64,000 nucleotides of DNA from Acetobacteraceae bacterium. Lineage in GTDB: Bacteria > Pseudomonadota > Alphaproteobacteria > Acetobacterales > Acetobacteraceae. The DNA lies in NCBI GenBank assembly GCA_031291725.1, contig JARLIM010000027.1:1-64000 (forward strand), written 5' to 3'. Positions within the stretch are counted from its first letter, which is position 1. Each line of letters opens with the position of its first letter. The notes beneath the pieces were generated by a model. That model was not told the origin of the DNA and searched no databases. It saw only the letters and a program-made list of their open reading frames with translations. Below, one piece after another: positions 39,176-48,587 of the stretch. The position numbers and the translations under genes were made by a program.

Positions 39176-39270
39176 TTTGTTGTGTGCCATGCACCTGCAA
39201 CCACCGGACAGTTCGTCAAACCGAGGCGTCTGTTCGCCGTGGGCGATGGGTGCCGCAACAGGAGACGCAG

Positions 39271-39825
39271 ATGTCTGACGCCACGACGCACCCCAAACCC
39301 GCCACCGCCATCACCGGCTGCCTCGCCCCCATCGACAAGGCTGGCCTGGATCAACTGATCGCCAATGGCCGCGCCAACCCGCAGGCGATCAAGACGCTGA
39401 AATGCAAGACCATTGCCGAGGGCCGCTTCCGCCATCTGAACATGGTGCGCAACCTGCCGCCTTATATCGTCGATGAGCCGCCTGCGTTGCTGGGTGACGA
39501 CACCGCGCCGAATCCGTCTGAGGCGATGCTGGCGGCCCTGGGCTCCTGCCTGGCCGTTGGCATTCACGCCAACGCGGTTGCACGCGGGATCACCATCTAC
39601 AAGCTCGAACTCTCGCTTGAAGCTGACATCAACATCACCGCCGTCTGGGGCACCGGCGACGTCTCGCCCAAGCCGGTTGGCTTCGATGCGGTGCGGATTT
39701 CCGTCGATCTGCAGGCCGACGCGCCGCGTGAAGACCTGGATGCGCTGATCGCCCACGCCAAGATGTGGTCGCCAGTGGCCAACACCTACACCAAGCCCGT
39801 CGCCCTCAACGTGGAGATGGCATGA
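39271..39825 (+). CDS. OsmC family protein
   Basis: GDDTAPNPSEAMLAALGSCLAVGIHANAVARGITIYKLELSLEADINI. Confidence 0.88.
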   Translation: MSDATTHPKPATAITGCLAPIDKAGLDQLIANGRANPQAIKTLKCKTIAEGRFRHLNMVRNLPPYIVDEPPALLGDDTAPNPSEAMLAALGSCLAVGIHANAVARGITIYKLELSLEADINITAVWGTGDVSPKPVGFDAVRISVDLQADAPREDLDALIAHAKMWSPVANTYTKPVALNVEMA

Positions 39826-40964
39826 TGTCGGCCGGGCTCGCCTCGCTCTCCGGTCTGGTCGCGACGTCTCTGACCGAGGCCGAGTATCTGGCAGCGGTGC
39901 GGGCGCGGGTCCGGCAGGAATTGCCCGCCCATGTGGACGCCATTGACCGCGAAGGCGTCTATCCCCGCGCCCAGATGGCGGAACTCGGCCGCGCCGGCAC
40001 GTTCTCCGCCCATCTGGACGCCCACACGCTGCTGCCCAACCGCAGCATCGCGGCCGCCGTCGGTGCGATGGCCGAGGTGGGGGCGGAATGCATGTCCACC
40101 GCCTTCTGCACCTGGTGCCAGGATGCGTCGGGCTGGTATCTGGAACATTCGCCCAACACCGCCCTGCGCGAGACACTGCAAGGCGGCATCGCCACCGGCA
40201 GCGTGATGGCGGGCACCGGGATGTCCAACCCGATGAAAACATTGGCGGGCTTGGAGGGCTTCAAGCTCAAGGCACAGCGGGCCGAGGGCGGTTATGTCGT
40301 CTCCGGCGTGCTGCCTTGGGTGTCCAATCTCGGCGACGGACATTGGTTCGCAACCGTGTTGCAGGATGCCGCCGACGCCCGCCATCTGATGTTCGCCATG
40401 GTGCAATGCGGCCAACCCGGCGTGGAAATTCGCCAGAACGCGCATTTCATCGCACTTGAGGGCACCGGCACCTATTCCGTGCTGTTCAAGAAAGCCTTCA
40501 TTGCCGATGCCATGCTGCTCGCCGATCCGGTCTCGGATGAGGTCAAGCGCATCCTGCCGGGGGTGATCCTGTTGCAGGCGGGCATGGGGCTGGGCGTGGT
40601 GCGCGGCTGCATCGGCACGATGCAGGAGGCCAATCACACGCAGGCGAAATCCAACCAATATCTGCCGCGTGGGCCGTCCTATTACGAAGAGGCGTGCGAG
40701 GCGATGCTGGCCGAGGTGACGGCGTTGAGCGCCACCCCGATCGAGACGGCGCCGGATTACATGCGGCGGGTGCTGGAAGCCCGGCTGGCGATCAGCGAAT
40801 TGGCACTCGATGCCGGGCAATCGGCGATGCTGCATGCCGGATCGCGCGGCTATCTGCAGGGCTCGTCGGCCAGCCGCCGGATACGCGAGAGCTATTTCGT
40901 CGCCATCGTCACACCGTCCATCCGCCATCTCCGCAAGGAATTGGCAATGCTGGGGCAGCATTGA
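39822..40964 (+). CDS. Acyl-CoA dehydrogenase-superfamily flavoprotein
   Basis: MAELGRAGTFSAHLDAHTLLPNRSIAAAVGAMAEVGAECMSTAFCTWCQDASGWYL ... LEGFKLKAQRAEGGYVVSGVLPWVSNLGDGHWFATVL. Confidence 0.8.
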   Translation: MMSAGLASLSGLVATSLTEAEYLAAVRARVRQELPAHVDAIDREGVYPRAQMAELGRAGTFSAHLDAHTLLPNRSIAAAVGAMAEVGAECMSTAFCTWCQDASGWYLEHSPNTALRETLQGGIATGSVMAGTGMSNPMKTLAGLEGFKLKAQRAEGGYVVSGVLPWVSNLGDGHWFATVLQDAADARHLMFAMVQCGQPGVEIRQNAHFIALEGTGTYSVLFKKAFIADAMLLADPVSDEVKRILPGVILLQAGMGLGVVRGCIGTMQEANHTQAKSNQYLPRGPSYYEEACEAMLAEVTALSATPIETAPDYMRRVLEARLAISELALDAGQSAMLHAGSRGYLQGSSASRRIRESYFVAIVTPSIRHLRKELAMLGQH

Positions 40965-41275
40965 TGCAACTGCACGCGATCATCATCGACAGCGATGGCG
41001 GCGAACACATCCTCACCGGACGCGCTGGCGAGAACATCATGCAACTCGCCCGGATCGCCGGCTTGCCGATTGCGGGCGAGTGCAATGGCTCACTCGCCTG
41101 CGCCACCTGCCACATGGTGGTTGAACCCAACTGGGCGGATCTGCTTCCGCCGGTTGAGGACAGCGAGGAGGCGATGCTGGACACCATTTTCACCCTCAAA
41201 CCCACCTCCCGCCTCAGCTGTCAGATCCGCCTCTCGGCGGCGCTGGACGGCATTCGACTGACGCTGCCCGCCTGA
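40964..41275 (+). CDS. 2Fe-2S ferredoxin
   Basis: GLPIAGECNGSLACATCHMVVEPNWADLLPPVEDSEEAMLDTIFTLKPTSRLSCQIRLS. Confidence 0.92.
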   Translation: MQLHAIIIDSDGGEHILTGRAGENIMQLARIAGLPIAGECNGSLACATCHMVVEPNWADLLPPVEDSEEAMLDTIFTLKPTSRLSCQIRLSAALDGIRLTLPA

Positions 41276-41353
41276 GCCGGGGCCAATGGCCTGCCATTTG
41301 CTGCACCAGCCGTGTGAGTTGCACTTCTTCCAACGCCAACCCAAGGGACCATC

Positions 41354-42694
41354 ATGAGCTTCCAGTGCGAGATGTTCGATCCGAGTGTTGTGCATGGCCA
41401 ATCCTGCGGCTGTGGATCGCATGCTGTCTCCTCCAACTCCGGCGAGGCGCGGCTGGGTGAGGTGGTGCGCAGCGCCGTCCTGCGTGCCGCCTTCCCACAG
41501 GCGGCGCATCGTCGCGCGCTGCTGAAATCGCTCGGTGCCGCCACACTCGGTGCTGCCCTGTCGCAGTTCTTCCCGCTGGAGATGGCAACCGCGCTCGCCG
41601 CCGACGCCCCCGGTCCGCTGGAGAAGCCGAAGCTGAAAGTCGGCTTCATCCCGATCACCTGCGCCAGCCCGATCATCATGGCGCAACCGATGGGCTTTTA
41701 CGCCAAATACGGCCTGGATGTGGAGGTGATCAAAACCGCCGGTTGGGCCGTTGTGCGCGACAAGTCGCTCAACCATGAATACGACGCCAGCCACATGCTC
41801 AGCCCGATGCCTTTTGCCATCTCGCTCGGCCTGGGCTCGGTGCAGCAGGATTGGCAGATTCCGGCGATTGAGAACATCAACGGTCAGGCCATCGTGCTGT
41901 CCAACGCCCTGAAGGACCGGCGCGATCCCAAGACATGGAAGGGGCTGCGCTTCGGATCGCCCTTCGATTTCTCGATGCACAACTACCTGCTGCGCTACTA
42001 CCTCGCCGAAGCCGGGCTTGATCCGGACACCGATGTGCAGATCCGCGTCATCCCGCCGCCGGAGATGGTGGCCAATCTGCGCGCCGGCAACATTGACGGC
42101 TTCCTCGGGCCGGACCCGGTGAATCAGCGCGCGGTGTTCGACGGGTTGGGCTTCATCCATATTCTGTCGCGCGATATCTGGGACGGCCATCCGTGCTGCT
42201 CGTTCAGCACCTCCAAGGCGTTCATTGCCGAGAACCCGAACACCTTCCTCGCCTTGTCGCGCGCGATCATCGATGCCACCGGCTATGCCAACAAGGCCGA
42301 GAACCGCAAGGAAATCGCCGACGCCATAGCGCCCGCCAACTATCTCAATCAGCCACCGATTGTGGTGGAGCAGGCATTGACGGGCGTGTTCGCCGATGGG
42401 CTGGGCAATGTGATCCAGCAGAAGCTGCGCGCGGGCTTCGATCCGTTCCCGTGGGAGAGCTTCGGCGTGTGGATTCTGACGCAAATGCAGCGTTGGGGGC
42501 AGTTGAAAGGCGAGGTTGATTATGCGGCGGTCGCCAAATCGGTGCTGCTGGCCACCGATGCCCGCACGCAGATGGAAGGGCTCGGGCTCGTCGCACCCGC
42601 ATCGAACAGCAAGACATTCGTGGTGATGGGCAAGACGTTCGATCCCTCCAAGCCGGCGGAATATCTCGCCAGCTTCCCGATCCGGCGGAGCTGA
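41354..42694 (+). CDS. NrtA/CmpA/CynA-type ABC transporter substrate-binding protein (Tat-like leader)
   Basis: HRRALLKSLGAATLGAALSQFFP leader; LKVGFIPITCASPIIMAQPMGFYAKYGLDVEVIKTAGWAVVRDKSLNHEYDASHMLSPMPFAI. Confidence 0.85.
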   Translation: MSFQCEMFDPSVVHGQSCGCGSHAVSSNSGEARLGEVVRSAVLRAAFPQAAHRRALLKSLGAATLGAALSQFFPLEMATALAADAPGPLEKPKLKVGFIPITCASPIIMAQPMGFYAKYGLDVEVIKTAGWAVVRDKSLNHEYDASHMLSPMPFAISLGLGSVQQDWQIPAIENINGQAIVLSNALKDRRDPKTWKGLRFGSPFDFSMHNYLLRYYLAEAGLDPDTDVQIRVIPPPEMVANLRAGNIDGFLGPDPVNQRAVFDGLGFIHILSRDIWDGHPCCSFSTSKAFIAENPNTFLALSRAIIDATGYANKAENRKEIADAIAPANYLNQPPIVVEQALTGVFADGLGNVIQQKLRAGFDPFPWESFGVWILTQMQRWGQLKGEVDYAAVAKSVLLATDARTQMEGLGLVAPASNSKTFVVMGKTFDPSKPAEYLASFPIRRS

Positions 42695-42695
42695 G

Positions 42696-43541
42696 ATGAT
42701 GCAAGGACGGCACCCAAATTGGGCAGCGCCTATCCTGTCGGCGGTGATTCTGGTGCTGTTCCTGGCTGCCTGGCAGTTGGCGGTGCACGACACCTCCCCC
42801 ACCGCGGGGATGGACCCGGAATATGCCAAGCTGATGGGGGCGGCGGCCAATACCGGCAAATCCGCCATTCCCACGCCATGGGATGTGGCGGTGAAGCTGT
42901 GGGAGGCAGTGCGGCATCCGTTCTATGATCACGGGCCGAACGACAAGGGGCTTGGCATTCAGCTCGGCTATTCGCTGCTGCGTGTGCTGTTGGGCTTCGG
43001 GCTGGCAGCGATTGTGGCGATCCCGGCAGGATTTCTGATCGGCATGTCGCCCTTGGCCGGGGCCGCGCTGAACCCGTTCATTCAGGTGCTCAAGCCGGTC
43101 TCGCCGCTCGCCTGGATGCCGCTTGCGCTCTACACCATCAAGGACAGCAACATCTCAGCGATTTTCGTCATCTTCATCTGCGCCATCTGGCCGATGCTGA
43201 TGAACACCGCCTTTGGTGTCGCCGGCGTGCGGCGCGAATGGCTGAACGTGGCGCGCACGCTGGAGGTAAGCGCGTGGCGGCGAGCAATTCATGTGATCCT
43301 GCCGGCGGCAGCCCCCACCATCTTCACCGGCATGCGCATTTCCATCGGCATCGCCTGGCTGGTGATCGTGGCCGCTGAAATGCTCGTCGGTGGCACCGGG
43401 ATCGGTTATTTCGTCTGGAACCAGTGGAACAACCTCTCATTGGCAGACATCATGCTCGGCATTCTGCTGATCGGCTTGGTCGGCATGGCGCTGGATCGCC
43501 TGCTCGGCCTCGCTGCGAGTGCTGTCACATGGAGGGAGTGA
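42696..43541 (+). CDS. NrtB/CynB-type ABC transporter permease
   Basis: AAIVAIPAGFLIGMSPLAGAALNPFIQVLKPVSPLAWMPLALYTIKDSNISAIFVIFICAIWPMLMNTAFGV. Confidence 0.9.
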   Translation: MMQGRHPNWAAPILSAVILVLFLAAWQLAVHDTSPTAGMDPEYAKLMGAAANTGKSAIPTPWDVAVKLWEAVRHPFYDHGPNDKGLGIQLGYSLLRVLLGFGLAAIVAIPAGFLIGMSPLAGAALNPFIQVLKPVSPLAWMPLALYTIKDSNISAIFVIFICAIWPMLMNTAFGVAGVRREWLNVARTLEVSAWRRAIHVILPAAAPTIFTGMRISIGIAWLVIVAAEMLVGGTGIGYFVWNQWNNLSLADIMLGILLIGLVGMALDRLLGLAASAVTWRE

Positions 43542-43546
43542 ACCGG

Positions 43547-44407
43547 ATGCATCCCTATCTCTCCATCGAGGGCATCGCCCGGCATTATGGCAGCCGCACG
43601 GTGTTCCGCGATCTGTGGTTCGGCGTGGAGCGCGGCGAGTTCGTCTGCCTGATCGGGCATTCGGGATGCGGCAAGACCACCATTTTGAACATCCTCGCCG
43701 GGCTGGAATCGCCCGATGAGGGGGCGTTGGTGATGGATGGCCGCGAGATCACCGGCCCGTCGCTCGACCGCGCGGTGATCTTCCAGTCGCATGCGCTCTA
43801 TCCCTGGCTGACGGCGCGCGAGAATGTCGGTTTCGCCTTGCGCTCACGGCATCCGAGCTGGAGCAAGGCCGAGATCGACGACCGCGCGCAGGCAGCCCTC
43901 GAACTCGTCGGCCTCAAGGACGCCGCCTTGCAGAAGCCGCGCGAATTGTCGGGCGGCATGAAGCAGCGCGTCGGCATCGCCCGTGCGCTGTCGCTCAAGC
44001 CTGCGATGCTGCTGATGGATGAACCATTCTCAGCCCTGGACGCCCTCACCCGAGGCACGCTGCAAGATGAAGTGGTCAGCCTCGTCGGCGGCGGGCGGCA
44101 GACGGCGTTCATGATCACCCATGATGTCGATGAGGCGATTTTGCTCGCCGATCGCATCCTGCTGATGACCAACGGGCCGGAGGCAAGGCTGGCGGAGATC
44201 ATCATCAACCCCCTGCCCCGCCCGCGTGACCGCGCCAATCTGCACCGCCAGCCTGGCTATTACGCGCTGCGCAACCACATCGTCGATTTCCTGGTCACAC
44301 GCTCCCGCCTGCTCGCCGGCACCCGCCCGGATGGCTGGACCGGGCGCAACGTGCCCGCCATTTCCACCTTCGACACCCCGCACTCCCTGGAGATCATCTC
44401 GCCATGA
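43547..44407 (+). CDS. NrtD/CynD-type ABC transporter ATPase
   Basis: CLIGHSGCGKTTILNILAGLESPDEGALVMDGREITGPSLDRAVIFQSHALYPWLT ... LSGGMKQRVGIARALSLKPAMLLMDEPFSALDA. Confidence 0.93.
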   Translation: MHPYLSIEGIARHYGSRTVFRDLWFGVERGEFVCLIGHSGCGKTTILNILAGLESPDEGALVMDGREITGPSLDRAVIFQSHALYPWLTARENVGFALRSRHPSWSKAEIDDRAQAALELVGLKDAALQKPRELSGGMKQRVGIARALSLKPAMLLMDEPFSALDALTRGTLQDEVVSLVGGGRQTAFMITHDVDEAILLADRILLMTNGPEARLAEIIINPLPRPRDRANLHRQPGYYALRNHIVDFLVTRSRLLAGTRPDGWTGRNVPAISTFDTPHSLEIISP

Positions 44408-44853
44408 ACGACGCCAAAACCGAACTCGGCCAGAAAATCCTCAAGCTGAAGAAGGCCAAAGGGCTCAACTGGGCCGACATCGCGGGCCAACTCGGCTATT
44501 CCCCGGTCTGGACCTGTGCGGCCTGCCTCGGTCAGATGTCGATGCTGCCCGAGACGGCGGCCAAGGCTGCGGCTTTGCTGGGCCTGAGCGAGGACGAGGC
44601 CGACATCCTCGCCGCCATCCCCTATCGCGGCTCGCTGCCAACCGCGGTGCCGACCGATCCGCTGATCTATCGCTTCTACGAGCTGATCTCGGTCTATGGC
44701 ACGACGTGGAAGGAGATGATCCAAGAGGAATTCGGCGACGGCATCATGTCCGCCATCGATTTCGACATGCAGCTTGAGCGCCAACCGGATCAGAAGGGCG
44801 ATCGGGTGAAGATGACGCTGAGCGGCAAGTTCCTGCCATATAAGCGGTATTGA
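44404..44853 (+). CDS. cynS: Cyanate hydratase (cyanase)
   Basis: GLNWADIAGQLGYSPVWTCAACLGQMSM ... PTDPLIYRFYELISVYGTTWKEMIQEEFGDGIMSAIDFDM ... LSGKFLPYKRY. Confidence 0.95.
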   Translation: MNDAKTELGQKILKLKKAKGLNWADIAGQLGYSPVWTCAACLGQMSMLPETAAKAAALLGLSEDEADILAAIPYRGSLPTAVPTDPLIYRFYELISVYGTTWKEMIQEEFGDGIMSAIDFDMQLERQPDQKGDRVKMTLSGKFLPYKRY

Positions 44854-44860
44854 CAAGGGC

Positions 44861-44884
44861 CGCTCCCACCTTCGGGCGGGAGCG
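44861..44884. terminator. Hairpin terminator between convergent cynS and methyltransferase genes
   Basis: CGCTCCCACC-TTCG-GGCGGGAGCG: near-perfect stem with UUCG tetraloop, 7 bp after the cynS stop. Confidence 0.7.
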
Positions 44885-45532
44885 TCACTTCTGGAATATG
44901 TATTTCGGGTGCTCCAACACCAGCGGCAGCCGGTGACGGAGGGCGAATTCGTCGGCGGCCTTGACCACGCCCGGCCAGGACGGGTCGTAATCGTCACCGA
45001 TCAGAAAGCCGTCCTGCTCAACGATGGGCCAGTAATCGTTCATATCGTTGAGAACTTCGCGATATTCATGGGCGGCGTCGATATGCACGATGCCAGCCCT
45101 TATCCCCCGGCTTTTCAACACCGCCGCCGCCGTGGTGGAAGTTTGAGCCAGCGGGACGATGTAATCCGTCAGCCCCGCCCGGAAGACGTTGGACATGAAG
45201 GTCCGATACAGATCCGGCATGCCATGAATGCGCTGGAAGAAATTATGCTCGCGGTTCCAATGCTCGGGCGAGCCGAGGAACGTATCAACGGCAATCACCA
45301 CACCGTTCAGACCGCGATCCTTCAGGTTTTGCGCCAGCGAGATGGTAGACTGCCCCTTCCACACACCGACATCGATGATGATGTTCTCCGCATCGTAGGA
45401 AAACACCTTCTTGAAAACATCGTGCAATCCATTCCAGCCCTGCACGCCGTCATCGCCTGGGGACGGAATGAAATTGTCCCAGATGTTTTCGCCGTACAAC
45501 TGATGCATCACGCGATCGAAAGCCGCCGTCAT
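44885..45532 (-). CDS. Class I SAM-dependent methyltransferase (TylF/Methyltransf_24-like)
   Basis: NIIIDVGVWKGQSTISLAQNLKDRGLNGVVIAVDTFLG ... AGIVHIDAAHEYREVLNDMNDYWPIVEQDGFLIGDDY. Confidence 0.75.
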   Translation of the reverse strand: MTAAFDRVMHQLYGENIWDNFIPSPGDDGVQGWNGLHDVFKKVFSYDAENIIIDVGVWKGQSTISLAQNLKDRGLNGVVIAVDTFLGSPEHWNREHNFFQRIHGMPDLYRTFMSNVFRAGLTDYIVPLAQTSTTAAAVLKSRGIRAGIVHIDAAHEYREVLNDMNDYWPIVEQDGFLIGDDYDPSWPGVVKAADEFALRHRLPLVLEHPKYIFQK

Positions 45533-45570
45533 TGTTCAATCCAATTGTTACTCGTGCCGAAGGGTATGCC

Positions 45571-46521
45571 TCAAACGGGGGTGCGGCAAGCCGCAGCCGG
45601 CTCACACGTCAACGTCTCCCGCAGACCGTCGACAAGCGTGACCAACGCCGAGACACCGAGCTTGGCCTGGGCGCTTGACGGATCGCCCTGCGACAGCCGG
45701 ATGTCGCCCGGACGCGCCGGGCCATGCTGGATGGCCGCGTCCGTGCGGCCGGACGCGGCAAGCGCAGTGCGGGCAAGCTCAAGCACCGTCACGCTGTGGC
45801 CGGTGCAGACATTGAACACGCTCGCCCCGCCTTCGCGCCACAGATAGCCCATCGCGGCGCGCAGATGCGCCACCACATCGGCGACATAGACGAAATCGCG
45901 CGTCTGCCCGCCATCGCCATGCACCGTCAGCGTCTGACCGTCCCGCGCCAATCGGGCGAAGATGGAGATCACGCCGCTATAGGGCGAGGCCGGGTCTTGA
46001 CGCGGGCCATAGACGTTGAAGAAGCGCAATCCCACGCTCGGCACCTGATGCAGCGCCCAGCCCACGCGCGCGTGCATCTCGCTGCCCAATTTATCCACGC
46101 CATAGGCGGTCAGCGGTTGGGTCGGCAGGCTTTCGCGCGCCACGGTCCCGCCAATATCGCCATAGACGGCAGCAGAGGAGGCGTAGACCACCGGCAGGCC
46201 GCCCAATTCGCGCGCCACATCGAACACCGCGATGCTGCCGCTTTGATTGACGCTGTGGGTGAACAACCATTCGCGGTTGGTACGCTCGACAGAGGCAATC
46301 GCGGCCAGATGGAACACGCCGGAGACGCCGGCGATCGCCCGCAACAGCGCATCCCGGTCGCGCACATCGGCTTCGATCACCTCACACCGCGTGTCGATAT
46401 TCTCGCGCTTGCCGGTGGAGAAATCATCCAGCACCCGCACACGCTGTCCGGCCGCCAACAACGCATCGGCCAGATGCGAGCCGATGAAACCGGCACCGCC
46501 CGTGATGGTGAAAATGCCCAA
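45571..46521 (-). CDS. NAD-dependent epimerase/dehydratase (UDP-glucose 4-epimerase-like)
   Basis: FTITGGAGFIGSHLADALLAAGQRVRVLDDFSTGKREN; VYASSAAVYGD; YGVDKLGSE; YGPRQDPASPYSGVISIFARLARDG. Confidence 0.93.
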   Translation of the reverse strand: MGIFTITGGAGFIGSHLADALLAAGQRVRVLDDFSTGKRENIDTRCEVIEADVRDRDALLRAIAGVSGVFHLAAIASVERTNREWLFTHSVNQSGSIAVFDVARELGGLPVVYASSAAVYGDIGGTVARESLPTQPLTAYGVDKLGSEMHARVGWALHQVPSVGLRFFNVYGPRQDPASPYSGVISIFARLARDGQTLTVHGDGGQTRDFVYVADVVAHLRAAMGYLWREGGASVFNVCTGHSVTVLELARTALAASGRTDAAIQHGPARPGDIRLSQGDPSSAQAKLGVSALVTLVDGLRETLTCEPAAACRTPV

Positions 46522-46548
46522 AACCCACTCTCCTTCAGCGCCCCCGGT

Positions 46549-47691
46549 CTAGAGCAACGCCGGCTCATATTGAACCGAAAACGTTCGATCTGAGCCAGGC
46601 GATGCGTCCCCAGCAGGCTGCAAACCGCGAATTCGCCTGCGCAATCCGCCCACAGCATGGCGCAGAATGATGATCAATCCGTTGATTGTCCTGGGGTTGG
46701 CGAGAACAATTCCGATGCGCTGTGCGCGCTGCTCCACCCACAGCCGCTTATAGGGATCATCGCCGCGCCCAAAATCCAGCGCCGTGATGCCGTCCTGGTC
46801 GATCATCTGCCGGATTGCCCAGGCGGTCAGCACGGTGCCCGGGGAATAGGCGTCGAAGGCCGCGACATGGGCGAGTTTGAGCACCTGGGCGGTGCCGTCG
46901 GCGATCACCCAATATTGCACCGCCACCGGCATTTCCGCCCGCCACAGAATGGCCAGGCGCAGCAGACCAAGCCCCGCCGCCGCGCGCATCCAATCCGCGT
47001 TGAAATCCGGGTAAGGCTCGGCATTCTTCCAGCTTTGACCGTAGACCGCCTCGAATGCGGCAATGCCGTCCTCCAGCCCCGACCCGCCTGCGACCATCTC
47101 AAACCGGAATTCCGGCTCACGCAGCAGGCGCGCGGTGCGGCGGCGGATGGTTGCGCGCAATTGACCGGAGCGGGTGGCGAGATAAGCCGGCCAGCCACCC
47201 GAGGGAATCGCGCCATGCCATGCGCCGAAATGCGCGAAATGCAGTGCAACCAGCCCTCCCCGCCCCATGCCGCACAGGAATGGCGCCAATGGCGGCCAAT
47301 CGGCATCCAAGGCTTCCAAGCGCAAAGCCGTCATCGGACGCAGCAGCCCGGCCAAAGCGCACCCCAGCGCCTCCAGCGTGGCGACGCTCAGCCCGGCCGC
47401 GAGCAAGGGGCGATACAGACAGGTATAGGGGGAGCCGAGGCTCTGCAACGCACGCCCTGCCCCACGCCAAAGCGGCAGCAAGGCCACTGCGCGGCCGTCG
47501 ATGCGACCAAGGGCAAAACGTGGCGTCATGCCCTCCGGTCGGGCACTGCCGATCAGCAATCGATACCAAGCGTGGCAATCGGTGATCGCCGTCACGCCGG
47601 GGCCGATGCGCGGATCGGCGAACAATGCCCGTGCGTCATCCGGCAGGGCGGCAAGGTCGTCGATCCAGCTGAATTCAGTCCCGCAGCGCAT
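46549..47691 (-). CDS. CelD/BcsL-type GNAT acyltransferase
   Basis: ATRSGQLRATIRRRTARLLREPEFRFEMV ... WRAEMPVAVQYWVIADGTAQVLKLAHVAAFDAYSPGTVLTAWAIRQMIDQDGITALDFGRGDDPYKRLW. Confidence 0.82.
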   Translation of the reverse strand: MRCGTEFSWIDDLAALPDDARALFADPRIGPGVTAITDCHAWYRLLIGSARPEGMTPRFALGRIDGRAVALLPLWRGAGRALQSLGSPYTCLYRPLLAAGLSVATLEALGCALAGLLRPMTALRLEALDADWPPLAPFLCGMGRGGLVALHFAHFGAWHGAIPSGGWPAYLATRSGQLRATIRRRTARLLREPEFRFEMVAGGSGLEDGIAAFEAVYGQSWKNAEPYPDFNADWMRAAAGLGLLRLAILWRAEMPVAVQYWVIADGTAQVLKLAHVAAFDAYSPGTVLTAWAIRQMIDQDGITALDFGRGDDPYKRLWVEQRAQRIGIVLANPRTINGLIIILRHAVGGLRRRIRGLQPAGDASPGSDRTFSVQYEPALL

Positions 47692-48430
47692 AGAACAGAC
47701 ACCCCACCCACTCATGAACCGCATAATAAGTGTTCAGCCATGCCCCCACCTTCGGGACGTAATGTGCAACATTTCCGTCCGGCGGCAATGTGCGGATCAC
47801 CGGCGCCGGCCACGCCGTCAGCCCGGCATGGCGGAAGGCGATCACGGCGCGGCGCATGTGCCAGGAATCGGTGACCACATATACCGTATCGATCCCCGCG
47901 CCTTTCAGAATGGTGGCGGAGTTGGCGGCATTGCTCCAGGTGGTTGCTGACTCGGTTTCCATCCAGCGTGGCGCAATGTGCAGCTCATTTTCCATAAATC
48001 GCCGCATCATCAGCCCCACGCTCACCCCGGTGGACCGTGAGCCGCCGCTGATCAAGATCGGCAGACCGGTCTGTGTGTGCAAAATCGCCCCTGCCCGCGC
48101 CCGGTCGATGGACAGCCCGCCCAACTCACTGCCGTTGATGATGCCGCCATCGGGCAGACCGTCGCGAAATGTGCCGCCGAGAATGACAATCGCCTTGGGC
48201 GGATCGACATCGTCCGGCCTGATGGAGCGCAATTCGTAGCCTTTCTGCAACGCTGTCTCCAGCGCATCCGGTACAGCCTGCATAGCGCTGACCACAAGGC
48301 CGCACGTTCCAAAGATCAGCAAGCAGCGGCCGAGCCGGGGCCGTCGGGACAGCAGCAGGCATCCGAGAATGAGCGGCAGCAGAAGCCCGATCGGCGGTAA
48401 CAGCAGATTAACCAGGGCCTTATATATCAA
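47675..48430 (-). CDS. YdcF/ElyC (DUF218) family protein
   Basis: PKAIVILGGTFRDGLPDGG ... TGLPILISGGS ... ESATTWSNAANSATILKGAGIDTVYVVTDSWHMRRAVIAFRHAGL. Confidence 0.9.
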   Translation of the reverse strand: MIYKALVNLLLPPIGLLLPLILGCLLLSRRPRLGRCLLIFGTCGLVVSAMQAVPDALETALQKGYELRSIRPDDVDPPKAIVILGGTFRDGLPDGGIINGSELGGLSIDRARAGAILHTQTGLPILISGGSRSTGVSVGLMMRRFMENELHIAPRWMETESATTWSNAANSATILKGAGIDTVYVVTDSWHMRRAVIAFRHAGLTAWPAPVIRTLPPDGNVAHYVPKVGAWLNTYYAVHEWVGCLFYALRD

Positions 48431-48587
48431 CGCGCACCGCTCCTTTTGCCCACAGAGCCAGCCCCAAAATTGCGGTGCTGCGGCATTGCCATGAAGACCG
48501 CTTTGTCAAACTTTCTGCAAGCCCTTGGCAACACGGGTAATTTGATGCGATGCCGATGATATTGTCGCTGGGCCCGCAAAGGAACGC

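Noticed and set aside
41090-42874. 594-aa minus-strand ORF
   Set aside because: Antisense to the ferredoxin and substrate-binding protein genes; low-complexity His/Arg/Gly sequence without recognisable motifs.
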